This document shows positions 15,920-23,447 of a stretch of DNA of 34,149 bases, one piece after another; positions within the stretch are counted from its first letter, which is position 1, and the number at the start of each line of letters is the position of its first letter. Source of the DNA: an uncultured Oscillospiraceae bacterium (lineage in GTDB: Bacteria; Bacillota; Clostridia; Oscillospirales; Ruminococcaceae); assembly GCA_910584715.1 (NCBI GenBank), contig CAJUAN010000027.1, positions 1 through 34,149 of the forward strand, written 5' to 3'. The translations under genes and the position numbers were made by a program. The notes below the pieces were generated by a model. It worked only from the letters and a program-made list of their open reading frames with translations, ran no database searches and was not told the origin of the DNA.

Positions 15920-15948
15920 TTGACACTTTTCGCTTGAAATGTTAGAAT
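15920..15948 (+). promoter_or_regulatory. Sigma-A promoter of the NPPTG surface protein
   Basis: TTGACA (15920-15925), 17-base spacer, TAGAAT (15943-15948), giving a transcript start near 15955. Confidence 0.85.
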
Positions 15949-15954
15949 AATAGC

Positions 15955-16106
15955 GTGATAGACAGAGGCAAGTCCGAAACGATCCGAGGAGTTCTCCGAG
16001 GGGGGTGCCGAACGAGCCGAAGCTTCACAAAATCCTATTTGATTTCCATTCCATAATGGAAATAAATAAAGAAAAAATTCAAAACAAAACAAGGAGGAAA
16101 TTTTTC
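15955..16106 (+). promoter_or_regulatory. Structured 5' leader of the surface protein gene
   Basis: A leader of about 150 bases. The first ~75 bases are GC-rich and can close on themselves (GTGA near 15955 with TTCAC near 16024, GGCA near 15967 with TGCC near 16006). They contain GGAGTT (15988-15993), a CGAG loop (15997-16000) and GGGGTGCCG (16002-16010), like the element at 11428-11496. A separate perfect 8-bp hairpin TTTCCATT/AATGGAAA (16043-16062) follows, then AAGGAGG. It could stabilise an abundant mRNA or be a regulatory RNA; I cannot assign a family. Confidence 0.5.
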
Positions 16107-18011
16107 ATGAACATGAAAAAGACAATCGCTGCAATCGCAGCAGGCGCAGTAGCTGTATCTGCAATGGCTACTACAGTTTCCGCACTGGAGAGCGGTTCTC
16201 TCACCTACAACCTCGTTAACACACTTGAGGATCAGTCCAATGGTAAGCTCACAATTAAGGCTACATTCCAGAACATCAAGCTCACTACCGGCCAGGAAGT
16301 TCTTATCAACGTTAAGGGTATGGGCTGGACCGATAAGGTTGTTGTAAGCGGTCAGTACATCGACACAAACAAGGCTATCGCTCCTATAACTTTCACAAGA
16401 GATATCTGGTCTGAGGGCTACAGCGCAGTAACAGAAGATATGATGCAGTGGGATGGCATTCACATTCCTGTTAAGTCTGTAAACGACGGTTCTCCTGCTC
16501 TTATGGGCGGCGTGAAGACAGACGGAACAGACGGTACAGATGCAATTCCTGCAAAGCCCGCTACAGCTACAGTTACAGGCGTTACTCTTGCAGCTGATGA
16601 TGCTACAGTTGCCGGCACAAGCGTTTATCTTGCTGATCTTAACGGTCTTGCAGACGGCACTTACACTCTGAAGGCTTTTGAGTATGCTGATGCTGCTGGT
16701 GAGTTCTACTTTGCAGTTATGGACGGCAACTTTGTTACAAATAAGACCGTTCAGGTTATTACAGACGGTACTGTTGCTGCTGGCGATACAATCACAGTTA
16801 AGTACACAGCTCCCGTTGCTGAAGTACCTGCAGTTCCCGGCACACCCGGAACAGACGGCTCTCAGATGGCTAACATCACTGTTACAGTAACAATGAAGGC
16901 TATTGACGAGAAGGACTGGGAGACTATCAACAAGGCTCTCAAGCACCCTGATCACGCTGACGGTATTGGTATCTCCCTGAACGGCGTTTGGGGCGACGCT
17001 ACAGGTTCCGGCTTTACAGCTCCCACAAAGCGCAGAGCTCCTCTGATGACTTACTACACCGACAACCTCAACGTTATTGAGTACCTTGAAAAGGCTCACG
17101 TTAACGGCGACGACAAGGGCTATGCAAACGTAGGCGCTGTTATTAACGACGCTATCGAGAACTACGAGACTGTAACATTTACATTCAACACAGCTTCCGC
17201 TAACGTTGCTTGGGGTGTTGCAAGCATTGGAACAGACGGCGCTAAGAAGTTCAATCCTACATTTGTATGGACAACTAACGACGGCAAGCAGAAGAGCCGC
17301 ACAGACGTTGCTGCTGAATTCGGTCAGCTCATTAACAAGACTGACAAGTGGGGCGAGACCTACCAGGATTGGAAGTATGACCGCGATGACTACATCATCA
17401 TGGGCTACTACCCTGACAACGACTGGGAAGGCGTTGACACCTACAAGGCATTTGGCGACCACACTTATGACTGGTTCTACTCTCCTGAGGGAACAGGCAT
17501 GGTTGGTATGGATTGGGCAGGTCAGGATCTGTTCGCAGGCGCTCTGATCGTTAACGAGAAGCAGACAATGTCTCTCGGCAACACTGAGTACTTTGACTGG
17601 AACAAGACCTCCATCAGCTTCGACTGGGATGCTATCATGGACGGCGCTGCTACAACCAACAACTACGCAACATACGTTCACTCCCTCAAGCTCGCTACTT
17701 CTCAGTACTGGTTCTGGGATTCCATGAACCTGGTTCTCACAGCTGGCGAATCTGACGACGTATCTGCTGACGCAGGCGTTGAGGCTGACGACGAGACTCT
17801 TGACGACGAAGATGATGAGATTATCGACGGCGATGACGATGATGAGCCCGTTGCTGACGACGACGAAGACGAAGAGCCCGCTCCCGTTGTTGACGAGCCC
17901 GCTCCCGCTCCCGTTGTTACTAACCCTCCCACAGGTAACGCTTCTGTAGCTCTCGCAGTAATTCCTGTTGCTCTTGCTGCTGCTGCAATCGTTGCTAAGA
18001 AGAGAGGCTAA
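16107..18011 (+). CDS. NPPTG-anchored cell-surface protein
   Basis: A 634-residue exported protein. The signal peptide is MNMKKTIAAIAAG onward, cleaved after VSA (about residue 26). The mature part is rich in Trp, Tyr and Thr, with a Gly/Thr/Asp linker (TDGTDGTDAIP) and a Pro-rich linker (VPAVPGTPGTDG) enclosing what looks like an inserted beta domain (about 145-255). A very acidic stalk (about 555-600) leads to NPPTG (606-610), a hydrophobic segment and KKRG, a sortase signal variant. Codon use is strongly biased and unlike its neighbours, and promoter and AGGAGG site are strong, so it is probably abundant. ATG 16107 is preceded by AAGGAGG; the frame upstream of it is leader. Function is unknown; an S-layer-like or glycan-binding role is inference. 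Confidence 0.82.
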   Translation: MNMKKTIAAIAAGAVAVSAMATTVSALESGSLTYNLVNTLEDQSNGKLTIKATFQNIKLTTGQEVLINVKGMGWTDKVVVSGQYIDTNKAIAPITFTRDIWSEGYSAVTEDMMQWDGIHIPVKSVNDGSPALMGGVKTDGTDGTDAIPAKPATATVTGVTLAADDATVAGTSVYLADLNGLADGTYTLKAFEYADAAGEFYFAVMDGNFVTNKTVQVITDGTVAAGDTITVKYTAPVAEVPAVPGTPGTDGSQMANITVTVTMKAIDEKDWETINKALKHPDHADGIGISLNGVWGDATGSGFTAPTKRRAPLMTYYTDNLNVIEYLEKAHVNGDDKGYANVGAVINDAIENYETVTFTFNTASANVAWGVASIGTDGAKKFNPTFVWTTNDGKQKSRTDVAAEFGQLINKTDKWGETYQDWKYDRDDYIIMGYYPDNDWEGVDTYKAFGDHTYDWFYSPEGTGMVGMDWAGQDLFAGALIVNEKQTMSLGNTEYFDWNKTSISFDWDAIMDGAATTNNYATYVHSLKLATSQYWFWDSMNLVLTAGESDDVSADAGVEADDETLDDEDDEIIDGDDDDEPVADDDEDEEPAPVVDEPAPAPVVTNPPTGNASVALAVIPVALAAAAIVAKKRG

Positions 18012-18091
18012 TTGCCTGCTGATTATCAGCAAATCATGAAAGTATAACAAACGGTTACTATATGTAATTTAACGTTATTCTAACATCAATG

Positions 18092-18128
18092 GCGCTGTCC
18101 GTATGCAGAACGGGCAGCGCTTTATTTT
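18092..18128 (+). terminator. Terminator 1 of the surface protein gene
   Basis: GCGCTGTCCGT (18092-18102) pairs with ACGGGCAGCGC (18110-18120), one wobble, followed by TTTATTTTT. Confidence 0.85.
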
Positions 18129-18160
18129 TGCCGGAACTTTGAAAAGGTTCCGGCAATTTT
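18128..18160 (+). terminator. Terminator 2, in tandem
   Basis: TTGCCGGAAC (18128-18137) pairs with GTTCCGGCAA (18147-18156), followed by TTTT. It begins where terminator 1 ends. Two terminators in a row fit a strongly transcribed gene. Confidence 0.78.
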
Positions 18161-18231
18161 CGTATTGATTTACGTCCGGAGCATGAACTGAGAACCGCCG
18201 CAGTTTACCGCGGGATCGGGACAGGAACACT

Positions 18232-18270
18232 GTTTGTGAATTTTTGAACAAACTATGTTTTTTGAACAAA
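18232..18270 (+). promoter_or_regulatory. Candidate regulator-binding repeats upstream of the transporter operon
   Basis: TTTTTGAACAAA occurs twice (18241-18252 and 18259-18270), 18 bases apart. The first copy is also half of an inverted repeat, GTTTGT (18232-18237) with ACAAAC (18248-18253). The block ends 15 bases before the -35 box, a position suited to an activator. No regulator gene is present in the window. Confidence 0.45.
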
Positions 18271-18285
18271 ATTGCAAAGAAACCC

Positions 18286-18314
18286 TTGACATTTGTTAGT
18301 CAAATTGTTATAAT
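18286..18314 (+). promoter_or_regulatory. Consensus promoter of the eight-gene transporter operon
   Basis: TTGACA (18286-18291), 17-base spacer, TATAAT (18309-18314). The leader that follows (about 18321-18505) has several hairpins: a perfect GCGGAGCTCCGC palindrome near 18406, CCGCG/CGCGG around 18430-18450, and TCCGC/GCGGA just before the ribosome site. I see no known riboswitch in it. Confidence 0.85.
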
Positions 18315-18505
18315 AATTATGCAACTCTATATAATTTTTTCAATCCGTCGCAGTTTTTTTGTGTAATTATCACGATAAATACACAAAGACAGTTTGCCGT
18401 CGGCTGCGGAGCTCCGCTGATACGCTTCCGCGCACGGTTTGAACCGCGGATTTTTGAGTGTTCCGCTTTGGCGGAGCATAGTTATCATGAAAGGTGGTCT
18501 ATCTG

Positions 18506-21430
18506 TTGTCAAGGAAAACGAATTTAAAGAGAATTTTATCCGCGGCAGTCGCAGTTCTCGTTTGTGTTCCTGTTTTATCCTGCTTCCCCGCTTCGGCGGA
18601 CGATGAAGCGGCGGATACTGCGGTAAGTACGGAAGCCTCCGCTTCCGCTTATGTCAGGCAGAAAACCTACAGCGAATATTACGACGAGATAGAGGGTGTG
18701 CCTCGTCCCGACGCCGAAGCTGTGCTTTCCTATTCGGGTAAAAGCAGCGAAGCCGAAGCGGAGCTTGCTTCCTTTGAGGGCAGGGAAAATGTTCTTGTCT
18801 GGTCCAACGAGGAGGGCAGAGTCGATTTTACTGTTGACGTCCCCCAGTCGGGCGCATATCAGATGGAGATTAGCTATTATCCCCTCGAGCGCGGAGCGAC
18901 TACTACGGAATTTTCAGTCCTGCTGGACGGCGAGTCGCCTTATGATACCGCGACGCGCGCTTCGCTTCCCCACATCTGGACAAACGCTTATCCGATCACT
19001 ACGGATTCAAAGGACAATGAAGTCCGTCCTCCCCAGGTGCAGTCCCCCAGATGGGTGACTACTATGCTCACCGATGTGGACGGTCTGTTTAACGAACCTC
19101 TCTATTTTAACCTGGAAGCCGGTCAGCATACCATTTCTCTCGATTCCGAACGTGCTTCGGTCGCTATTGAATACATAAAGTTATGCAATTTGAGCGGCTA
19201 TGACAAGTACACCAAGCCTTCCGATTCGGAGCTTGCGGCGAACAGCGGCGCCGAGGTCATCAAGCTTCAGGGCGAAAAATATGCTTACACAAATTCCCAG
19301 ACGCTTTTCCCGACCTATGACAGAGGCTCCTATCTGGTGGAACCCTCTCACCCGTCAAAGCAGAGGTACAACACCGTGGGCGACGGAACATGGGATACCG
19401 CAGGTCAGGCTATTACCTGGGAAATGAACGTTGATACCGCAGGCTACTATAAGGTGGGAATAAAAGCCCGTCAGAACGAGCTTCGCGGTCTTTACAGCAA
19501 CCGCCGCCTTTATGTGGACGGCAAGGTTCCCAACGAGTGCTTTGAGCAGATCAAGTTCCAGTACGACGACGACTGGCTCATGGTCGTTCCTCAGGACGAA
19601 AACGGCGATCCCGCATATGTTTACCTTGAACCCGGCAAGCACGAGCTTTCGCTGGAGGTAATCCCCGGCGAGATCGGAGAGTCGATGCGCCGCCTTGACA
19701 GCATTGTTTTCACAGCGAACCAGTACTATATGCAGATACTTATGATCACAGGTCCCTCTCCCGATAAGTACACAGATTACTATGTCCACAGGGAGATACC
19801 CGAGCTTATTGAGGTATTTTCGAATCTTTCCGTTCAGCTTCTTGCAGAGGAAAAGAATATTGAAAAGCTTGCAGGAAACGCGGGTACAGAAGCTGCCGCT
19901 CTTGAAAGGCTGGCAACCGTTCTCGAAAGAGGCGTTGACAAGCCCGACAAGATACCGAGCATGATTTCCAACAACTCCATTAAGGATAATGTTGCGTCCG
20001 TTTCATCCTGGATGAGACAGTACAGAGAGCAGCCCCTTGAGATAGATTTCATCGAGCTTGCTCCCGCCGACAAGGAATTTACTTCGGTAAAATCCCACTT
20101 CGGAAAAAGCTTCTCATTTGCATTCAAGGGCTTTATAAACTCTTTCTTTGAGGACTATACAAAGCTTTCCGACGTAAACGGCGAATCCATTAACGTTTGG
20201 ATAGGTCTCGGACGCGATCAGGCAAACGTTATCAAGCAGATGACAGACTCCGATTACAATACAAGCCACAGCACGCAGGTTTCCATTAACCTTGTTCAGG
20301 GCGGTATCATGGAAGCCGTTCTGGCTGGAAAGGGTCCCGACGCTTCGCTCTTTACGGGCGGCGAGTTCCCTGTAAACCTGGCGGTAAGAGACCTTATCGA
20401 ACCTATGGACGATATGCCCGGCTTTGACGAGGTAAAGACCAGGTTCCAGAGAACGGCTATGGTGAACTATCAGTACGACGGCGAAACCTACGCGATACCG
20501 ATAGACAGAAACTTCCCCATGATGTTCTACCGCAAGGATATGCTTGCGCAGATAGGTATTACCGAGCCCCCCGAAACATGGGACGATCTTATTGATATGC
20601 TTCCCGCTATCCAGAGAAAGTATATGCAGCCCGGTCTTATCCTTCCCGGCGTAGTGGCTTCCACGGGAGCAAATGCTGCCGCGGTATCGGTTTCTCCCGC
20701 AACGGAAATGGGCCATACCTTTGCTTTGCTTATGCTCCAGTCGGGTACGAACTACTACAACGACGCCCAGACGGCTACAAACTTTGATACACAGACGGCG
20801 GTAGACGCTTTTGCTAAATGGACTGACTTCTATAATGTCTACAAGTTTGACCAGACTTACGACGCGTTTACGCGTTTCAGAACAGGAGAAGCTCCGATCG
20901 TTATACAAAACTACTGCGGTTTTTACAATCAGCTTAACGTTGCGGCTCCCGAAATAAAGGGTCTGTGGGACTTCTGTTCCGTTCCCGGAACGCGCAGAGC
21001 GGACGGTACGGTTTCACACGCTGCAAACTCCAACGGCTCCGGCGCGATCATTCTTTCAAACTGCAAGGATAAGGAAGCGGCATGGGAGTTCATCAAGTGG
21101 TTCACCGACACGGATACCATGGTTGAATACGGTCAGAACGTCGAGGGCGTTATGGGTCCTCTCGGACGGTTCGCTCCCGCAAACGTCGAGGCTCTCAAGC
21201 AGCTCAACTGGTCCAACAGGGATCTTGAGAAGATACTCGCCCAGTTGGATGAGCTTGAGGAAATACCTATAGTTCCGTCCGCATACGTTGTTACAAGAAG
21301 TATCATGAACGCGTTCAGAGCGGTCGTAAACGACAAGGAAAACGCCCGTGAGACCCTGCGCTGGTACAACATTGACATCAACAGAGAAATTACAAGAAAA
21401 CGAGAGAATCTCGGTCTTGATGATGAATAA
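18506..21430 (+). CDS. Giant extracellular sugar-binding protein of an ABC transporter
   Basis: About 974 residues, roughly twice the usual size. A signal peptide ends near FPASA (residue ~31). The cysteine in VLSC is not in a standard lipobox, so lipid anchoring is doubtful. Two beta-rich carbohydrate-binding-like regions follow (about 75-225 and 250-405; the second carries AGYYKVGIKAR and LEPGKHELSLEV), then a helical spacer (about 425-515) and a family 1 solute-binding core (about 560-945, with IPIDRNFPMMFYRKDM and an AWEFIKWFTD stretch). It probably captures a complex carbohydrate outside the cell for the permeases next to it. AAAGGTGG lies 8 bases before TTG 18506, whereas the GTG at 18494 lies inside that ribosome site. 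First gene of the operon. Confidence 0.87.
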   Translation: MSRKTNLKRILSAAVAVLVCVPVLSCFPASADDEAADTAVSTEASASAYVRQKTYSEYYDEIEGVPRPDAEAVLSYSGKSSEAEAELASFEGRENVLVWSNEEGRVDFTVDVPQSGAYQMEISYYPLERGATTTEFSVLLDGESPYDTATRASLPHIWTNAYPITTDSKDNEVRPPQVQSPRWVTTMLTDVDGLFNEPLYFNLEAGQHTISLDSERASVAIEYIKLCNLSGYDKYTKPSDSELAANSGAEVIKLQGEKYAYTNSQTLFPTYDRGSYLVEPSHPSKQRYNTVGDGTWDTAGQAITWEMNVDTAGYYKVGIKARQNELRGLYSNRRLYVDGKVPNECFEQIKFQYDDDWLMVVPQDENGDPAYVYLEPGKHELSLEVIPGEIGESMRRLDSIVFTANQYYMQILMITGPSPDKYTDYYVHREIPELIEVFSNLSVQLLAEEKNIEKLAGNAGTEAAALERLATVLERGVDKPDKIPSMISNNSIKDNVASVSSWMRQYREQPLEIDFIELAPADKEFTSVKSHFGKSFSFAFKGFINSFFEDYTKLSDVNGESINVWIGLGRDQANVIKQMTDSDYNTSHSTQVSINLVQGGIMEAVLAGKGPDASLFTGGEFPVNLAVRDLIEPMDDMPGFDEVKTRFQRTAMVNYQYDGETYAIPIDRNFPMMFYRKDMLAQIGITEPPETWDDLIDMLPAIQRKYMQPGLILPGVVASTGANAAAVSVSPATEMGHTFALLMLQSGTNYYNDAQTATNFDTQTAVDAFAKWTDFYNVYKFDQTYDAFTRFRTGEAPIVIQNYCGFYNQLNVAAPEIKGLWDFCSVPGTRRADGTVSHAANSNGSGAIILSNCKDKEAAWEFIKWFTDTDTMVEYGQNVEGVMGPLGRFAPANVEALKQLNWSNRDLEKILAQLDELEEIPIVPSAYVVTRSIMNAFRAVVNDKENARETLRWYNIDINREITRKRENLGLDDE

Positions 21431-21447
21431 GAATGGAGGGTTTACCT

Positions 21448-22413
21448 TTGGCTGCTGAAACTCAAAAAAAGGAAATTTTGCTGCCTAACGAGCGCAAGAT
21501 GTCCTTTAAGGAAAAGTGGGCGTACACACGGCACGAGATGAAGCGTAACTCGATGTGCTACCTCATGCTTCTTCCGTTTATGATTTTCTTCCTGTTTTTC
21601 ACGGTAATTCCTGTAGTCATGGCGCTTCCTATCGGTTTTACCGACTTTGACATGGCGCACTTTCCGCCGAAATTTGTCGGTTTGCAGAATTTCTACACCA
21701 TGTTCCTTGAAGACGACGTTTTCATCGGTTCCATAAGAACCACGCTCATCTTCGCTATCTTTACGGGTCCGCTCAGCTACGCGCTCAGCTTCTTTCTTGC
21801 GTGGCTCATTAACGAGCTTCACCCCGTGCTCAAAACCATATTCACACTTATTTTCTACGCTCCGTCTATGGCAGGAAACATCTACTTTGTATGGCAGCTC
21901 ATCTTTTCGGGCGACGTTTACGGTTACCTCAATGCCGCTCTTAACGAGCTTGGCATTACCACGGCGGCTATACAGTGGCTTACCGACGCGAACTACCTGC
22001 TGGGCTGCGTTATCGTAGTTCAGCTGTGGGTATCCATGGGCGCAGGCTTCCTCGCGATGAGAGCCGGCTTCCAGGGCATCGACAAGGCGATGTACGAGGC
22101 GGGAGCTATCGAGGGCATAAGCAACAGATGGCAGGAGCTTATCTACATAACGATCCCCTCTATGGGACCTCAGCTTATGTTCGCCGCCGTAATGCAGATA
22201 GTTTCCTCATTTACGGTAGACCTGGTGGGCAGAAGCCTCGCTGGCTTCCCCTCCACGGACTATAAGGCCCACACTATTATGACCCACGCCTTTGACTACG
22301 GCTGGATACGTTACGAAATGGGCTACGCTTCGGCAATATGCTTCGTGCTGTTCCTGGCGATGCTGCTGTGTAACCAGCTCATATCCAAGGTACTGGGCAA
22401 ATACATGAATTAG
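21448..22413 (+). CDS. Sugar ABC transporter permease, MalF/UgpA type (pair 1)
   Basis: About 321 residues with six membrane segments. A cytoplasmic N-terminal stretch of ~45 residues precedes the first. The coupling motif EAGAIEGISNRWQELIYITIPSM (the EAA loop that contacts the ATPase) sits near residues 210-232. GGAGGG overlaps the ATG at 21433, so the TTG at 21448, 8 bases after that site, is the better start. It follows the binding-protein gene by 17 bases and pairs with the next gene. No ATPase gene is present; a shared MsmX-like ATPase elsewhere is presumed. Confidence 0.9.
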   Translation: MAAETQKKEILLPNERKMSFKEKWAYTRHEMKRNSMCYLMLLPFMIFFLFFTVIPVVMALPIGFTDFDMAHFPPKFVGLQNFYTMFLEDDVFIGSIRTTLIFAIFTGPLSYALSFFLAWLINELHPVLKTIFTLIFYAPSMAGNIYFVWQLIFSGDVYGYLNAALNELGITTAAIQWLTDANYLLGCVIVVQLWVSMGAGFLAMRAGFQGIDKAMYEAGAIEGISNRWQELIYITIPSMGPQLMFAAVMQIVSSFTVDLVGRSLAGFPSTDYKAHTIMTHAFDYGWIRYEMGYASAICFVLFLAMLLCNQLISKVLGKYMN

Positions 22414-22434
22414 GAATGAGGTGAGGATTACATA

Positions 22435-23406
22435 ATGGCTAAAAAAGAACTTAAACCGTCTCAGATACAGGCGCAGATAGAGGCTGAGAACGCCGCGGCG
22501 CTGGAAGCTCTGAGAAAAAGGCGGGAAAAGGAGCACCGCAAAATGGAGCGCTCCAAGGGCTCCAACAAGCAGGTAGGCAAGAGCTGGAAAAACGATATAG
22601 GAATTTTCCTGTTCCTGACCATACTGGGTCTGTTCATGCTGGCGCCTATCTATATAGCGATCGTTACCTCGCTGAAGCCGGTAAATGAAATCTTCATTAT
22701 GCCGCCGCGTCTTTACGCGATGGATCCCACCTTAGACAACTTCAAGGATCTGTTCGTTGTCGCAAACAATTCGTGGGTTCCCTTTTCGAGAAACGTTTTC
22801 AACAGTATCTTCGTTACTGCTGCCGCTACTCTCTTTCATGTTGTTTTCGCCTGTATGGCAGGCTTTATCCTCGCAAAGTGCAGGTTCCCCGGCTGCAGGG
22901 CTATCAATAAGATAATCGTTATCGCCCTGCTGTTCAACAGCCAGGTAACTTACATAATGCAGTACATTGTTATGGCTAATCTGGGTATGATCAATACCTA
23001 CTCGGCTCTGATCTTCCCGCTTATCGCCTCCACAATGGGACTTTACCTCATGATCCAGAGCGTGGGACAGATCCCCGACGCAATGATCGAAGCGGCTAAG
23101 GTTGACGGCGCGAGCCTTATGCGTATATGCTGGGGCATCGTTATGCCGAACTCAAAGCCCGCGCTTATGACTATTATCATCTTCCAGTTCCAGGCGGCAT
23201 GGAACTCAAACGGCGGCTCGCTGGTTTACGATGAGGCGCTGAAAACAATACCTACCGTAGTTCAGCAGATCGCCGCCGCAGGTATGGCGAGACAGGGCGC
23301 TATAGCGGCGTCCGCGGTAGTATTGATGATCCCGCCGCTGGCAATATTCATCGCCGCGCAGAGCAACGTTATGGAAACGATGGCTCACGCAGGTATGAAG
23401 GATTAA
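22435..23406 (+). CDS. Sugar ABC transporter permease, MalG/UgpE type (pair 1)
   Basis: A 323-residue permease with six membrane segments. The N-terminal cytoplasmic tail is unusually long and highly charged (about residues 1-55, rich in Lys, Glu and Arg, probably helical). The EAA loop reads EAAKVDGASLMRICWGIVMPNSKP. GAGGTGAGG precedes the ATG, which lies 21 bases after the upstream stop. It should form a heterodimer with the gene at 21448-22413 and import the ligand of the large binding protein. Confidence 0.92.
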   Translation: MAKKELKPSQIQAQIEAENAAALEALRKRREKEHRKMERSKGSNKQVGKSWKNDIGIFLFLTILGLFMLAPIYIAIVTSLKPVNEIFIMPPRLYAMDPTLDNFKDLFVVANNSWVPFSRNVFNSIFVTAAATLFHVVFACMAGFILAKCRFPGCRAINKIIVIALLFNSQVTYIMQYIVMANLGMINTYSALIFPLIASTMGLYLMIQSVGQIPDAMIEAAKVDGASLMRICWGIVMPNSKPALMTIIIFQFQAAWNSNGGSLVYDEALKTIPTVVQQIAAAGMARQGAIAASAVVLMIPPLAIFIAAQSNVMETMAHAGMKD

Positions 23407-23447
23407 TACGACTAAAAATTGATTAATGGAATTAATGGAGGGATAAT

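Noticed and set aside
15624..15923. Possible 99-codon gene after the third toxin promoter
   Set aside because: The frame begins inside the promoter, has no ribosome site at any in-frame start, and ends in the next promoter.
17759..17925. Repetitive GAC/GAT/CCC codons, considered as a DNA repeat
   Set aside because: They encode the acidic, Pro-rich stalk before NPPTG, a normal wall-spanning low-complexity region.
16035..18050. Open frame of 671 codons on the minus strand opposite the surface protein
   Set aside because: It is an antisense shadow caused by the strong codon bias of the real gene. The translation is an unnatural Val/Cys/Ser-rich sequence with no ribosome site.
18360..18490. Known riboswitch in the operon leader
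   Set aside because: The hairpins are clear but none of the conserved loops of the riboswitch classes I know are present.
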